Origin: Pseudonocardiaceae bacterium
GTDB taxonomy: Bacteria; Actinomycetota; Actinomycetes; Mycobacteriales; Pseudonocardiaceae
Reading direction: 5' to 3'
Length of the DNA stretch: 64,000 nt
Assembly (NCBI GenBank): GCA_009379845.1
Contig: WHSZ01000003.1
Location: forward strand, 110,138-174,137
In this document: positions 7,354 to 17,094 of the stretch, in pieces
Layout: the number at the start of each line of letters is the position of its first letter
How positions within the stretch are numbered: position 1 is the stretch's first letter
Notes under the pieces: generated by a model
What the model was told of the DNA's origin: nothing
Databases searched by the model: none
Seen by the model: only the letters and a program-made list of their open reading frames with translations
Made by a program: the position numbers and the translations under genes

Positions 7354-8839
7354 CCGGCGCCGCGCTTCCGGATGGCCCAGGACTACGTGGGCGCGGCCGG
7401 GCGAGCAGCCGGTTGACCGCGATCGCCAGCACCGCGCCGCTGCCCGCGACGCACCACAGTGCGACCTGCCAGGCGCCGGTGAACTCCGCAGCGAGCAGCG
7501 CCCGGTCCGGCCCGGCAAGGTCGCCGGCGGCGACGCGGTTGGCCAGCCCGGCTGAGCCGAGCCGGGTGTGCAGCAGGCCGATGAGCGCCGAGCCGAATAC
7601 CGCGAGCACCAGGGTGTTGGCGCCGCCCCGGACCGTGTTCAGAAAGCCGGCGGCCATCCCGACCCTGTCCGGTTCCACGAGGTTCATCGCGCGGCCGTCC
7701 ATGATGCCGATCGTCACGCCCATCCCGATCCCGATGGTCAGCAGCGGGCCGAGCAATTCCACGGCCCGCACGCCGGGATGGATGGTGGTCAGCCAGGCGT
7801 TGCCGCCTGCCAGCAGGAACAGGGCGAGCGTGACCAAGCCGCGGGCGGGCACGCCCCGGTTCACCAGCCAACCGCCGACCGGAGGCGCGAGCAGCACCGG
7901 GGCGGTGAGCATCAGCATGATCAGGCCGGCCTCCTTCGTGGAGATCTCGTTGACGCCCTGCAGGTAGGTCGGCAGGAAGCCGAGCAGCCCGCCGAAGCCG
8001 ACGGCGATGGCGAGACCGGCGAGATTCCAGCCCATGAACCCCTTGTTGCGGATCAAGGTCAGATCCAGCACCGGATGCGCGCTGCGGCGTTCGACGAGCG
8101 CGAACGACACGAGCAGGGCGGCTCCCACGGCGAACAGGGCGAGCACCCGCGGGCTGCCCCAACCGGCCTGCGGGCCCTGCGCGATGCCGAACATCACCAG
8201 AGCGAGGCCGCCGATGAAGGTCGCCGCTCCCGGCCAGTCCAGCCGGGAACGTTCGGCCGCCCGCGACTCGGTCACGAACGCGGTGCCGGCCAGGATGAGC
8301 ACCCCGACGGCGGCGAAGAACACGAAGGTGGTGCGCCAGCCGAACTCACCGACGAGCCAGCCGGACAGGCTGGGGCCGATCGCGAGGCCGACGCCCGCGC
8401 CGGTACCCATCGCCGCGAATGCCCTGGTCCGGGCGGGTCCGTGGAACGTCGTTGCCAGGATCGCGCCGCCGCTCGCCAGCACCCCGGCCGCACCGACGCC
8501 GGAGAGGGTGCGGGCGGCGTTCAGCAGCACGATGTCGGTCGCGGCCGCGGTGGCGATGGTGCCGGCGATGTAGATCGCGTTGCCGGTACGGAACACCCGG
8601 CGGCGGCCGAAGGAATCCGCCAGTGATCCGGCCACCAGCATGCACGAGGAAGCCGTCAGGAAGTAGCCGGTGACCACCCATTGCAGGGCGGTGCCGGAGG
8701 TATTCAGGTCGAGGCCGATGCGCGGCAGCGCCACGGTCGTGCCGGACATCAGCATCGGCAGGACGAGAAACCCCAGAAGTACCAGCGCCAACGTGACGCC
8801 GGGGCTGGAAGGTCGCGTCCGCGTGGCGAATGTGGTCAT
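7343..8839 (-). CDS. MFS drug exporter (DHA2, 14-helix type), SoxR-controlled
   Basis: Integral membrane proton antiporter of 498 residues with about fourteen hydrophobic helices, the DHA2 size. Visible motifs are the motif A-like loop [17 protein letters not shown] between helices 2 and 3, a motif B-like [15 protein letters not shown] and the motif C-like [16 protein letters not shown] in helix 5. The ATG at 8839 lies seven bases after a -10 box, so it is probably leaderless. The promoter has the 19-base spacer and dyad of SoxR targets, and soxR lies immediately upstream in the opposite direction. In actinomycetes SoxR responds to redox-active pigments or antibiotics, so this exporter probably expels such a compound. 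Substrate unknown. Confidence 0.88.
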   Translation of the reverse strand: MTTFATRTRPSSPGVTLALVLLGFLVLPMLMSGTTVALPRIGLDLNTSGTALQWVVTGYFLTASSCMLVAGSLADSFGRRRVFRTGNAIYIAGTIATAAATDIVLLNAARTLSGVGAAGVLASGGAILATTFHGPARTRAFAAMGTGAGVGLAIGPSLSGWLVGEFGWRTTFVFFAAVGVLILAGTAFVTESRAAERSRLDWPGAATFIGGLALVMFGIAQGPQAGWGSPRVLALFAVGAALLVSFALVERRSAHPVLDLTLIRNKGFMGWNLAGLAIAVGFGGLLGFLPTYLQGVNEISTKEAGLIMLMLTAPVLLAPPVGGWLVNRGVPARGLVTLALFLLAGGNAWLTTIHPGVRAVELLGPLLTIGIGMGVTIGIMDGRAMNLVEPDRVGMAAGFLNTVRGGANTLVLAVFGSALIGLLHTRLGSAGLANRVAAGDLAGPDRALLAAEFTGAWQVALWCVAGSGAVLAIAVNRLLARPRPRSPGPSGSAAPAIG

Positions 8840-8846
8840 GGTATCG

Positions 8847-8877
8847 ACACTAGAACCTCAAGTATTGTCGAGGTCAA
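8847..8877 (-). promoter_or_regulatory. SoxR-type promoter and operator of the MFS gene
   Basis: On the minus strand a -35 box TTGACC (8872-8877) and -10 box TAGTGT (8847-8852) are separated by exactly 19 bases, the overlong spacer typical of MerR/SoxR-activated promoters. The spacer holds the dyad CCTCAAGTATTGTCGAGG (8856-8873, plus strand), close to the SoxR box, whose left arm CCTCAAG is intact. The regulator gene starts 24 bases beyond. Confidence 0.8.
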
Positions 8878-8900
8878 CCGTTCGGGAAGAGGTTCGTGTC

Positions 8901-9356
8901 ATGCGGGAACCGGCTTGGGACAAGGCGGAATTGACGGTCGGGGAACTGGCAGCGCGCAGCGGGGTCGCCGTCTCCGCACTGCACTTCTACGAGCGGGAGA
9001 AGTTGATCAGTAGCCGGCGCACCGCGGGCAATCAGCGGCGGTATCGCCGGGACACGTTGCGGCGCATCGCGTTGATCCGGATCGCGCAGCGGGTAGGCAT
9101 CCCGCTTTCGGAGGTGCGGGCCGCGCTCGCCGAGCTTCCGGAGGGCCGCACCCCGAACCGGCGCGACTGGCAGCAGCTGTCCAAGCGGTGGCGCGCCGAG
9201 CTGGATCAGCGCATCCATCACCTGCAGCAGCTACGGGACAGCTTCATCGATTGCGTGGGATGCGGCTGCCTGTCCATCAGCCGGTGTGCGCTGGCCAACC
9301 CGCAGGACCAGCTCGGCGAGCACGGACCGGGCCCGCGCCGGCTGCTCGAATCCTGA
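8901..9356 (+). CDS. soxR: Redox-sensing MerR-family activator SoxR
   Basis: MerR-family transcription activator of 151 residues with an oxidation-sensitive [2Fe-2S] cluster. The N-terminal winged helix reads [21 protein letters not shown], followed by [21 protein letters not shown], the coiled dimer helix, and the cluster motif [12 protein letters not shown] (Cys118, Cys121, Cys123, Cys129), spaced exactly as in SoxR, then a [12 protein letters not shown] tail like that of known SoxR proteins. The ATG at 8901 was chosen because it gives the family-length N-terminus; a longer in-frame start would run through the divergent promoter. It should activate the neighbouring exporter when the cluster is oxidised by redox-cycling compounds. 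Confidence 0.93.
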   Translation: MREPAWDKAELTVGELAARSGVAVSALHFYEREKLISSRRTAGNQRRYRRDTLRRIALIRIAQRVGIPLSEVRAALAELPEGRTPNRRDWQQLSKRWRAELDQRIHHLQQLRDSFIDCVGCGCLSISRCALANPQDQLGEHGPGPRRLLES

Positions 9357-9479
9357 CAAAACGAGCGCCAGGGGGTCTGTAGCACACCCTTTCCTTCAGT
9401 GATGTAGCTCCGTGTAACGACTTATGGCGCGCAAGCGAACTAGTGACCACAGGAAAACGGCAAGCCAAGGGCTCATTCA

Positions 9480-10229
9480 GTGGCACAAGTGCACCCATCC
9501 AGCTCCAGTGAGGACGCAACAGGCGTGGCTTCCGAACAGCTAACCGCCTGGCCAACGCATAACCACATCTTCGGCGATGTGCGCGCCCCTTCTGTCCAGG
9601 CGAGAGACATCCACGGCGACCTGCACTTGCACATGGCCCCTGCGGGTTTCTCCCCGCAGGTTCTCCCCGTCTCCGATCACACTATGGCAACTGGTAGTGA
9701 CCACGCTGCCCTTGAACGACACATCTGGCGATCTTGGGTCAGTAGGGCCTTGTGGGCCACCGGCCATTGGATGTTGTCTCTGCTGACCCTGCTACTTGCG
9801 TGCGCCCTTGCCGGATACCTCGTCGATGAATTAATCGGCCACGGCTCGTTCAGCATCAACCTCGCTGCCGACGGTGCCGCTATTGTGGTGATTGTCGTCA
9901 GTCTTTACCTGCGCTGGAGGCAATTGCGACGGCGGCACTCGTCCGATGCCGGTGGCATGCCCGCCGAAGTCTTATCGTCCTTCTCCACCTACCTAGATCG
10001 AGTTCTTGATAGGTGGACGCCAGCGCGCCTCCGTACGTTTTCAACTAAGGCGCTTTGCGCGGCGACAGTGTCGTTCTACATGTTGGTTATCGGCGCCTTT
10101 ACTGTCGGAACAGAGCCGCTAACGCCTGGCTCTACCGCAGGCGGTAATAATGCTGGGTTGATCTTCCTAACGATTTCGGCGGGAGTATGCAGCCGGTTGC
10201 TCATCAAACGATGGCGTAACCACGATTGA
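9480..10229 (+). CDS. Four-helix membrane protein with RHIM/BASS3-like N-terminal motif
   Basis: A 249-residue protein I cannot assign to a known enzyme family. The N-terminus (residues 1-75) is polar and contains VQARDIHGDLHLHM (about 39-52), resembling the VQAG-D/S-I-x-G-x-V-H-x-H motif repeated in actinobacterial NLR-like and effector proteins and proposed as an amyloid signalling sequence. Four hydrophobic segments follow, at about 92-113, 121-142, 188-206 and 221-239. GTG start at 9480. Third-position G/C bias is visibly weaker than in flanking genes, suggesting recent acquisition, and it abuts a decayed gene copy. A membrane-perturbing effector is an attractive reading but is inference. 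It could also be an ordinary lineage-specific membrane protein. Confidence 0.6.
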   Translation: MAQVHPSSSSEDATGVASEQLTAWPTHNHIFGDVRAPSVQARDIHGDLHLHMAPAGFSPQVLPVSDHTMATGSDHAALERHIWRSWVSRALWATGHWMLSLLTLLLACALAGYLVDELIGHGSFSINLAADGAAIVVIVVSLYLRWRQLRRRHSSDAGGMPAEVLSSFSTYLDRVLDRWTPARLRTFSTKALCAATVSFYMLVIGAFTVGTEPLTPGSTAGGNNAGLIFLTISAGVCSRLLIKRWRNHD

Positions 10230-10238
10230 CTTGAGAAT

Positions 10239-10575
10239 TCACCACCCCGTTCGCGCCGCTCGGCAAGCTTCGGCCGCTCCGCGTCGAGCGTCGAGTCGTC
10301 CCCGGCCCCGCCCCGGGTAGAACCAGGTGTCGTCTGGCAGCTCGCCGAAACCCTCGACTCCAGGTCCTCCATCAGGCTGGTGAAGTCCTCGGGGTTTGTG
10401 GTCCGCCCAGGACCGCCGGGGTACCGCGAGTCGCCGGTGAACAGGTGCGGGTGACCGGCGGGTCGCGGTACAGCAGGGCGATCGACCCCGGCGTGTGCCC
10501 GCGCAGGTGAATGATCTCCAGCTCGCTGTCCCCGACCCGCACCGTGTCGCCGTGCTCGACCAGCGTGTCCGCGGG
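10239..10575 (-). pseudogene. Truncated, frameshifted copy of the MBL-fold hydrolase gene
   Basis: About 340 bases here match the 3' half of the metallo-hydrolase gene at roughly 11498-11835 nearly base for base, with shared runs such as GGTGAACAGGTGCGGGTG and GATGATCTCCAGCTCGCTG (the second with one change). The copy has small deletions, including loss of bases in the run corresponding to GGGTGGCCGCCGGGG, and the region coding for the HxHxDH metal motif is missing. No continuous frame survives. It lies just downstream of the DinB gene and is best read as the remnant of a tandem duplication. Confidence 0.85.
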
Positions 10576-10578
10576 GAG

Positions 10579-11085
10579 TCACTGGCCGCGCTGGCCGTCG
10601 AGTGCTTCGCGCATCAGGTCGAGGTGTCCACAATGCCGGGCGGTTTCCTCGACCAAGTGCGCCAGCGCGTACCGCAGGGTGAACTCCATGCCTGGGGCGC
10701 GGGCGGGTTCGTCGAGATCGGCCGCCAGTGCCACCTCCCGCGAGGCCGCGCATTCCGCGAGATAATCGCGTACCGCGTCGGCCAGCGTGTCGTCATCGGA
10801 AAGTTCGAATCCGTCGAACGACGCGCCGTCCGGCCACGGCGTGGGAACATCCCTTGCGGCGAAGTCGATGCTGAACCACCAGCGTTCCACCGCCGTCAGG
10901 TGCTTGATCATGCCGAGCGGCGTTATCGCGGACGGCGCGACCGGCGCGTTTCGGGCCAGTTCCTCGGACAGCCCGGCGACCTTGTTGACCACTGTCGCGC
11001 GAAGGAAGTCGAGCAGCCCGCACAGGGTGTCCCGCTCGTTCGCCTGCTGCGGGGCGGGAACTCGCTCGATCGGCCGCACGCTCAT
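10579..11085 (-). CDS. DinB/DUF664-family metal-binding protein
   Basis: A 168-residue four-helix-bundle protein of the DinB/DUF664 family, whose members are metal-dependent and often linked to mycothiol or other thiol chemistry. Candidate metal histidines are in MIKHLTAVERWW (about residue 63) and in YALAHLVEETARHCGHLDLM near the C-terminus, in the usual H...H...H pattern. The ATG at 11085 overlaps the stop of the upstream NTF2-like gene by four bases (ATGA), so the two are translationally coupled and co-transcribed with the metallo-hydrolase. Exact reaction unknown. Confidence 0.82.
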   Translation of the reverse strand: MSVRPIERVPAPQQANERDTLCGLLDFLRATVVNKVAGLSEELARNAPVAPSAITPLGMIKHLTAVERWWFSIDFAARDVPTPWPDGASFDGFELSDDDTLADAVRDYLAECAASREVALAADLDEPARAPGMEFTLRYALAHLVEETARHCGHLDLMREALDGQRGQ

Positions 11086-11501
11086 GGCTGGCTCTCCATC
11101 GCCGTCTCGTGCACGTGGCGCCAGCGCAGCCCGTTCCGTGCCCGGTCGTCCGGTCGCAGGGCGGCGCTGACCCGCCGGCTCGCGGAGCGATCACCCTCGG
11201 AATGCACCTCCACGAACCGCGCGACGATCAGCTCGTCCGTCGTCACGAGCACCTCGATGTCCCGCACGTCGATCCGCAGACCCGGCCGTGCGTTGCCGGC
11301 CTCGGCGAGCCCGGCGAGCAGCGTGTCAAGCGAGATCGCCCGGCCGTCCGTGGTGACCATGGAGAAATCCGCGGTGTGCGCGGCGCGCAGCGTGTCGAGC
11401 ACCTCGCGGTCGCACGCGGATCCCAGCCACCGCGCGAGCACCTGGTGCTGCTGCTCGATCTCGTCCGCCACCCGGCCGGCGAGCGCACCGGCAGCGCTCA
11501 C
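11082..11501 (-). CDS. SnoaL/NTF2-like domain protein
   Basis: A 139-residue single-domain protein of the NTF2/SnoaL-like (DUF4440) cone fold, with VLARWLGSACDREVLDTLRAAH early, DFSMVTTDGRAISLDTLLAGL and a C-terminal strand pattern LRWRHVHET. Such proteins can be isomerases, cyclases or binding partners. The GTG start at 11501 overlaps the TGA stop of the metallo-hydrolase (GTGA), and its own stop overlaps the DinB start. The frame stays open far upstream, but only this start gives a family-like protein. Function not predictable beyond the fold. Confidence 0.7.
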   Translation of the reverse strand: MSAAGALAGRVADEIEQQHQVLARWLGSACDREVLDTLRAAHTADFSMVTTDGRAISLDTLLAGLAEAGNARPGLRIDVRDIEVLVTTDELIVARFVEVHSEGDRSASRRVSAALRPDDRARNGLRWRHVHETAMESQP

Positions 11502-12184
11502 CACCCCCGCTCGCGCCACTCGGCGAGCTTCGGCCGCTCCGCGCCGAGCGTCGAGTCGTCCCCGTGCCCCGGGTAGAACCAGGTATCGTCCGGCAGCTCG
11601 CCGAAGACCCGCTGCTCGACGTCGTCGAGCAACGAGCGGAAGTCCTCCTGCGACGTCGTCTTCCCCACGCCACCTGGGAACAGCGAGTCGCCGGTGAACA
11701 GGTGCGGGTGGCCGCCGGGGTCGCGGTACAGCAGGGCGATCGAGCCCGGCGTGTGCCCGCGCAGGTGGATGATCTCCAGCTCGCTGTCCCCGACCCGCAC
11801 CGTGTCGCCGTGCTCGACCAGCTGGTCCGGCGGCACCGGCAGGGCGGCCGCGTCGGCGGGGTGCGCGACCGTGTCCGAGCCGTTCGCCCCGGCCACCGCG
11901 CCGAGCGCCTGCCAATGATCGCCGTGCTGATGGGTGGTCACGATGGTGCGCAGCGTCGGGCGGTCGTCCGCGTGCCCGATCAGATCCGACAGCCGATCCG
12001 GATCGTTCGCGGCGTCGATCAGCAGCGCCTCGCTCGTTTTCGGGCAGACCAGCAGGTACGCGTTGTTGTCCATCGGCCCGACGGACAACTTCGTGATGCT
12101 CAGCTCGCTCAGCGTGCGCCTGGCGGCGGCTCCGCCCGGTTCGACATGTCCGGTGTATTCCTCGACGACATCCACGCCGATCAC
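11498..12184 (-). CDS. MBL-fold metallo-hydrolase (glyoxalase II-like)
   Basis: Zinc hydrolase of 228 residues. The metal motif is THQHGDHWQAL (HxHxDH), with later ligands in RGHTPGSIALL, the aspartate in FTGDSLFPGG, and the histidine in WFYPGHGDD. GTG start at 12184 (VIGVDVVEEYTG); a longer open frame upstream codes for an implausible Arg/His-rich leader. A glyoxalase II-like MBL gene next to divergent uvrA is also found in mycobacteria, so the position is conserved. It heads a three-gene unit with the NTF2-like and DinB genes. A truncated copy of its 3' half lies downstream at about 10.2-10.6 kb. Substrate probably a thioester or similar small ester, unproven. Confidence 0.85.
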   Translation of the reverse strand: MIGVDVVEEYTGHVEPGGAAARRTLSELSITKLSVGPMDNNAYLLVCPKTSEALLIDAANDPDRLSDLIGHADDRPTLRTIVTTHQHGDHWQALGAVAGANGSDTVAHPADAAALPVPPDQLVEHGDTVRVGDSELEIIHLRGHTPGSIALLYRDPGGHPHLFTGDSLFPGGVGKTTSQEDFRSLLDDVEQRVFGELPDDTWFYPGHGDDSTLGAERPKLAEWRERGW

Positions 12185-12307
12185 CGTAGTAGCTCCCGGG
12201 TGCTCCGCTCCACAGTGCCGTGCGATGCGTTGCCGTGCGATGCGTTTCGGGTGGCGCGCCGTGTGCGGTGAGCCACCGCGAGGCATCCGGAACGATACTG
12301 CGCGCGG

Positions 12308-12330
12308 TTTTGTCAGTGGGCGGTTCTAGC
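12308..12330 (+). promoter_or_regulatory. PafBC-type (RecA-NDp) DNA-damage promoter of uvrA
   Basis: TTGTCAGTG (12308-12316), eight bases, then TAGCAT (12325-12330) fits the LexA-independent mycobacterial damage promoter TTGTCRGTG-N8-TANNNT recognised with PafBC. It points at uvrA and predicts a leader of about 78 bases. I found no GAAC-N4-GTTC LexA box in the same intergenic region. Confidence 0.8.
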
Positions 12331-12414
12331 ATGGGCGCGGGAGTCTGCACATACCCCATGCGAAGAAGCTCCAGCGATAAGCTCATGCGTCAAACCATGT
12401 GAAGGGGAATCGGC

Positions 12415-15291
12415 GTGGCCGACCGCCTTGTCGTTCGCGGTGCCCGCGAACACAACCTGCGCAGCGTAGATATCGACCTGCCTCGGAACAGCCTGATCGT
12501 GTTCACCGGGCTGTCCGGTTCCGGCAAGTCGAGCCTCGCGTTCGACACGATCTTCGCCGAGGGGCAGCGGCGATATGTGGAATCGCTCTCCGCGTACGCG
12601 CGGCAGTTCCTCGGCCAGATGGACAAACCGGACGTCGACTTCATCGAGGGCCTCTCGCCGGCCGTTTCGATCGACCAGAAGTCCACCAGCCGCAACCCGC
12701 GCTCCACCGTCGGCACGATCACCGAGATCTACGACTACCTCCGGCTGCTCTACGCGCGCGCCGGCAAGCCACACTGCCCGCAATGCGGCGAGCCGATCAG
12801 CCGGCAGACCCCGCAGCAGATCGTGGACCAGGTGCTCGACATGGAGGAGCGCACCCGGTTCCAGGTCCTCGCCCCGGTGGTGCGCGGACGCAAGGGCGAG
12901 TACGTGGACCTGTTCTCCCAACTGCAGACCCAGGGCTACGCCCGAGTCCGGGTGGACGGCGTGGTGCACGCGCTCACCGACCCACCGAAGCTGAAGAAGC
13001 AGGAAAAGCACGAGATCGCGGTGGTTGTCGACCGGCTCACCGTGAAGTCGAGCGCGAAACAGCGGCTCACCGACTCCGTCGAGACCGCGCTTCGACTCGC
13101 CGACGGGCTTGTCGAGCTGGAATTCGTGGACCTCGCGGAAAACGATCCGCACCGCATCCGCGGGTTCTCCGAGCACCTTGCCTGCCCGAACGGGCACCCG
13201 CTCGCCATCGAGGACCTCGAACCGCGCTCGTTCTCGTTCAACTCGCCGTACGGCGCCTGCCCGGAGTGCACCGGCATCGGCTCCCGCAAGGAGGTCGATC
13301 CGGAGCTGGTGGTGCCGGACGACGAGATGTCCCTCGAAGAGGGCGCGATCGCCCCCTGGTCCGCTGGGCACAGCGCGGACTACTTCCAGCGGCTGCTCGA
13401 ATCGCTCGCCGAAACGATCGGTTTCCGGATGGACGTGCCGTGGCGCCGGCTCCCGGCGAAGGCGCAGAAGGCGGTGCTGCACGGCGTCAACGAGCAGGTC
13501 CACGTCCGGTACCGCAACCGGTACGGCCGGCAGCGCTCGTACTACGCGAACTTCGAAGGCGTGATCCCGTTCCTCGAGCGGCGTCAGGAACAAACCGAGT
13601 CCGACTACATGCGGGAGCGCTACGAGGGCTATATGCGCGAGGTGCCCTGCCCCGCGTGCCAGGGCAGCAGGCTCAAACCGGAGATCCTCGCCGTGTCCCT
13701 GGAGCACGAGACCCGCGGCGCGCGGTCCATCGCCGAGGTGTGCGCGCTGAGCGTGGCCGAATGCGCGGACTTCGTCTCCGGGCTGACGCTGGGGGAGCGG
13801 CAGGCGATGATCGCCGGCGCGGTGCTGAAGGAGATCAACGCGCGGCTGCGCTTCCTGCTGGACGTGGGGCTGGACTACCTCTCCCTTGATCGCGGCGCCG
13901 GCACCCTTTCCGGTGGCGAGGCGCAGCGGATCCGGCTGGCCACCCAGATCGGCTCCGGCCTCGTCGGCGTGCTGTACGTGCTGGACGAGCCGTCCATCGG
14001 GCTGCACCAGCGGGACAACCACCGGCTGATCGAGACGCTCAGCCGGCTGCGCAACCTTGGCAACACCCTGATCGTGGTCGAACACGACGAGGAGACCATC
14101 CGCAGCTCGGACTGGGTGGTGGACATCGGGCCGGGCGCGGGCGAGCACGGCGGGCACATCGTGCACAGCGGCCCGTTCAAGAAACTGTTGCGCGCCAAGG
14201 ATTCGCTGACCGGTGACTATCTGGCGCGGCGCAAGGAGATCCCGGTGCCGCCCATCCGGCGCCCGGTGAACAAGAGGCGCCAGCTCACCGTGGTGGGGGC
14301 GCGCGAGCACAACCTGCGCGGTATCGACGTGTCCTTCCCGCTCGGCTGCCTCATCTCGGTAACCGGGGTGTCCGGTTCAGGGAAATCCACCCTGGTCAAC
14401 GACATCCTGGCGATGGTGCTGGCGAACAAGCTGAACGGCGCGCGGCAGGTACCCGGCCGGCACACCCGGATCAAGGGACTCGACCTGGTTGACAAGCTCG
14501 TGCAGGTCGATCAGTCCCCGATCGGGCGAACCCCGCGGTCCAACCCGGCGACCTACACCGGCGTGTTCGACCACATCCGCAAGCTGTTCGCCGCGACCAC
14601 CGAGGCGAAGGTGCGCGGGTACCAGCCGGGCCGGTTCTCGTTCAACGTGAAGGGCGGGCGCTGCGAGGCCTGCGCCGGTGACGGCACCATCAAGATCGAG
14701 ATGAACTTCCTGCCGGACGTGTACGTGCCGTGCGAGGTGTGCAGGGGCGCCAGGTACAACCGGGAAACCCTCGAGGTGCACTACAAGGGCAAGACCGTCT
14801 CCGAAGTGCTGGACATGCCTATCGAGGAGGCCGCGGAGTTCTTCGAGCCGATCAAGGCGATCCACCGGCACCTCAAGACCCTTGTCGACGTCGGCCTCGG
14901 TTACGTGCGGCTCGGCCAACCGGCGCCGACCCTTTCCGGTGGCGAGGCGCAGCGCGTGAAGCTCGCCAGCGAGCTGCAGAAGCGCTCGACCGGCCAGACC
15001 GTGTACGTGCTCGACGAGCCGACCACCGGCCTGCATTTCGACGACATCCGCAAGCTGCTCGGGGTGATCAACGGCTTGGTGGACAAGGGGAACACCGTGA
15101 TCGTCATCGAGCACAACCTTGACGTGATCAAGACGGCGGACTGGATCGTGGACATGGGGCCGGAGGGCGGTTCGGGGGGCGGCGTCGTGGTCGCCGAAGG
15201 CACCCCGGAAACCGTCGCCGAAATCGAGGAAAGCTACACCGGGCAGTTCCTCCGCCCGGTCGTGGCGAGCGAGGTATCCGCGACCGCCTGA
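12415..15291 (+). CDS. uvrA: UvrA, excinuclease ABC subunit A
   Basis: Damage-recognition ATPase of nucleotide excision repair; it dimerises and loads UvrB. The 958 residues show the duplicated ABC layout: first Walker [11 protein letters not shown] (about residue 31), zinc-finger CPQCGEPI (about 122), signature LSGGEAQRI (about 500), second Walker [11 protein letters not shown] (about 652), second zinc module CEACAGDG, signature [15 protein letters not shown], and Walker [13 protein letters not shown]. Length and order are normal. GTG start at 12415, with AAGGGGAA nine bases ahead. The promoter matches the PafBC consensus, so induction by DNA damage is likely. It is divergent from the metallo-hydrolase operon. 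Confidence 0.98.
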   Translation: MADRLVVRGAREHNLRSVDIDLPRNSLIVFTGLSGSGKSSLAFDTIFAEGQRRYVESLSAYARQFLGQMDKPDVDFIEGLSPAVSIDQKSTSRNPRSTVGTITEIYDYLRLLYARAGKPHCPQCGEPISRQTPQQIVDQVLDMEERTRFQVLAPVVRGRKGEYVDLFSQLQTQGYARVRVDGVVHALTDPPKLKKQEKHEIAVVVDRLTVKSSAKQRLTDSVETALRLADGLVELEFVDLAENDPHRIRGFSEHLACPNGHPLAIEDLEPRSFSFNSPYGACPECTGIGSRKEVDPELVVPDDEMSLEEGAIAPWSAGHSADYFQRLLESLAETIGFRMDVPWRRLPAKAQKAVLHGVNEQVHVRYRNRYGRQRSYYANFEGVIPFLERRQEQTESDYMRERYEGYMREVPCPACQGSRLKPEILAVSLEHETRGARSIAEVCALSVAECADFVSGLTLGERQAMIAGAVLKEINARLRFLLDVGLDYLSLDRGAGTLSGGEAQRIRLATQIGSGLVGVLYVLDEPSIGLHQRDNHRLIETLSRLRNLGNTLIVVEHDEETIRSSDWVVDIGPGAGEHGGHIVHSGPFKKLLRAKDSLTGDYLARRKEIPVPPIRRPVNKRRQLTVVGAREHNLRGIDVSFPLGCLISVTGVSGSGKSTLVNDILAMVLANKLNGARQVPGRHTRIKGLDLVDKLVQVDQSPIGRTPRSNPATYTGVFDHIRKLFAATTEAKVRGYQPGRFSFNVKGGRCEACAGDGTIKIEMNFLPDVYVPCEVCRGARYNRETLEVHYKGKTVSEVLDMPIEEAAEFFEPIKAIHRHLKTLVDVGLGYVRLGQPAPTLSGGEAQRVKLASELQKRSTGQTVYVLDEPTTGLHFDDIRKLLGVINGLVDKGNTVIVIEHNLDVIKTADWIVDMGPEGGSGGGVVVAEGTPETVAEIEESYTGQFLRPVVASEVSATA

Positions 15292-15372
15292 CCCGAGTAG
15301 CGCAAGACGCGGCGTGGATGCCCTTAGGTGCCGGGACCTCGCGGGTGGGGTAGGAAGAAAGTTTGAGTTGTG

Positions 15373-15399
15373 GGTCGAGTTCCGGCCGGCTCGGTCGTC
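15373..15399 (+). promoter_or_regulatory. Candidate ECF42-type promoter for the YCII-sigma operon
   Basis: GGTCGA (15373-15378), 17 bases, then CGTC (15396-15399) resembles the TGTCGA / CGAY promoter pair reported for ECF42 sigma factors, with one mismatch in each element. It would start a transcript about 35 bases before the YCII gene and allow autoregulation by the sigma factor two genes on. Weak by sequence alone. Confidence 0.35.
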
Positions 15400-15440
15400 A
15401 TCTTCTCGACGGCACCACGACGCGAGGTAGGAGGCACACA

Positions 15441-15839
15441 ATGCGGTACATGTTGCTGCTCTACGGATGCGATGATCGCCCGCAGCCCGGTGACCCGGGC
15501 TTCGAGGAAGCACTGGCACGGGTGAACGCGTTCGCCGAGGAATGCCACCGGCGGGGCACGTACGTGGCCGGGGATCCGCTGCGCCGGTCGAGTACGGCCA
15601 CCACGGTTCGGGTTGAGGACGGCAAGACGCTGATCACCGACGGGCCGTTCGCGGAGACCCACGAGCAGCTCGGCGGCTACTACATCCTCGATTGCCGGAA
15701 TCTCGACGAGGCCCTCGAACTCGCCGCGCTCTGCCCGATGGCGCAGCGGGGCCCGGTCGAGGTGCGGCCGCTGGACGAAATTCCCGGCGCGTGGCGCGGA
15801 CCTGCCGATATCCAGCGGGCGGCGGTCGCCGAGGGATGA
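15441..15839 (+). CDS. YCII-related (DGPF-domain) protein
   Basis: A 132-residue YCII-fold protein beginning MRYMLLLYG and carrying the eponymous [18 protein letters not shown] segment (about residue 62). DGPF/YCII proteins are the standard genomic partner of ECF42 sigma factors and are presumed targets or modulators, perhaps small oxidoreductase or hydrolase-like proteins. The ATG at 15441 follows AGGAGG at seven bases. The stop overlaps the sigma-factor start in ATGA, so the two are translationally coupled. Confidence 0.85.
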   Translation: MRYMLLLYGCDDRPQPGDPGFEEALARVNAFAEECHRRGTYVAGDPLRRSSTATTVRVEDGKTLITDGPFAETHEQLGGYYILDCRNLDEALELAALCPMAQRGPVEVRPLDEIPGAWRGPADIQRAAVAEG

Positions 15840-17089
15840 CCGGCGACGCGCCCGCGCTGACGGTCGAGCGGGTGTATCGCGAGCATCGGGCGACGATGCT
15901 CGCCGCGCTGGTCCGGGCACTCGGCGACTTCGAGCTGGCGGAGGACGCCCTGCAGGAGGCGTCCGCGCTGGCGCTGCGTCGCTGGCCGGACACCCAGGTC
16001 CCCGACGATCCGGTCGCGTGGCTGCTCACGGTCGCCCGGAATCGCGCCATCGATCGGCTGCGGCGGGCGCGGATGGCCCGTACCAAGCAGCACGAGCAGG
16101 CCGCGGAAGAAGCGGCGCGGGGCACGGTGACGATGATCGACTATGGCGAAGAACGCCTGATCAGCATCGGTGACGATCGGCTGAGCCTGATCTTCACCTG
16201 CTGCCACCCCGCGCTGTCATCCGAGGCCAGGGTGGCGCTGACGTTGCAGGCCGTGGTGGGGCTGACCGCCGGCCAGATCGCGCGCACCTTCCTGGTCGGC
16301 GAGTCGACGCTGGCCGGGCGCCTGGTGCGCGCGAAGCGGAAGATCCGCGATGCCGGCATCACCTTCCAGGTTCCCGCGGATCACCTGCTGCCCGAACGGC
16401 TTTCCGGGGTGCTCGCGGTGGTGTACCTGATCTTCACCCAGGGTTACACGGCCGCGCCCGAGTCGGACGAGCATCGCAGGCTGCGCGAGGAGGCGATCCG
16501 GCTCGGCAAGCTGATCGCGAGCCTGATGCCCGACGAGCCGGAGGCGCTGGGGCTTGTCGCGTTGATGCTGCTGCACGACTCGCGCGGCGCCTCGCGCTAC
16601 ACCACGGCAGGCGAGCTCGTGCTTCTCGAGGACCAGGACCGAAGCCGCTGGGACCGCGACGAGATCGCGGAAGGCATCCGGTTGCTGGACACGGCGCTGC
16701 GCTACGAAGCGCCCGGCCCGTACCAGCTACAAGCGGCGATCGCGGCGGTACACGCGCAGGCGGCGACTCCCGAGCGGACCGACTGGGCGCGGATCGCCGG
16801 GCTGTACGTCGAGCTGCACAGTGCGGCGCCATCACCGGTCGTGGCGCTCAACCACGCGGTCGCCGTCGCCATGGCCGAGGGGCCGGCAGCCGGTCTCGAG
16901 CTCATCGACGAGATCGACGGGCTGCGGCGATATCACCTGCTGCACGCCGCCCGCGCGGACCTGCTGCGCCGCCTCGACCGTCGGGAGGAGGCCGCGGAGG
17001 CGTACCGTCGCGCGCACGAGCTGGCCACCAATCCCGCGGACCGGCGGTTCCTCGCGGGGCGGCTGCTCGCATTGGATGAGGGGCGCTGA
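15836..17089 (+). CDS. ECF42-type RNA polymerase sigma factor
   Basis: Extracytoplasmic-function-type sigma factor of 417 residues, about twice the length of a minimal ECF sigma. The N-terminal part has region 2 ([40 protein letters not shown]) and region 4 with a helix-turn-helix ([28 protein letters not shown]). The long C-terminal extension (from about residue 190) is TPR-like, with alternating helices such as [14 protein letters not shown] and [18 protein letters not shown], and is the hallmark of the ECF42 group, which lacks a classical anti-sigma factor. The ATG at 15836 overlaps the YCII stop. The downstream AhpD-like gene starts a few bases later and may be in the regulon. Confidence 0.88.
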   Translation: MTGDAPALTVERVYREHRATMLAALVRALGDFELAEDALQEASALALRRWPDTQVPDDPVAWLLTVARNRAIDRLRRARMARTKQHEQAAEEAARGTVTMIDYGEERLISIGDDRLSLIFTCCHPALSSEARVALTLQAVVGLTAGQIARTFLVGESTLAGRLVRAKRKIRDAGITFQVPADHLLPERLSGVLAVVYLIFTQGYTAAPESDEHRRLREEAIRLGKLIASLMPDEPEALGLVALMLLHDSRGASRYTTAGELVLLEDQDRSRWDRDEIAEGIRLLDTALRYEAPGPYQLQAAIAAVHAQAATPERTDWARIAGLYVELHSAAPSPVVALNHAVAVAMAEGPAAGLELIDEIDGLRRYHLLHAARADLLRRLDRREEAAEAYRRAHELATNPADRRFLAGRLLALDEGR

Positions 17090-17094
17090 TCGTG

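Noticed and set aside
12313..14310. Long minus-strand open frame opposite uvrA
   Set aside because: Shadow of uvrA codon bias; no family features.
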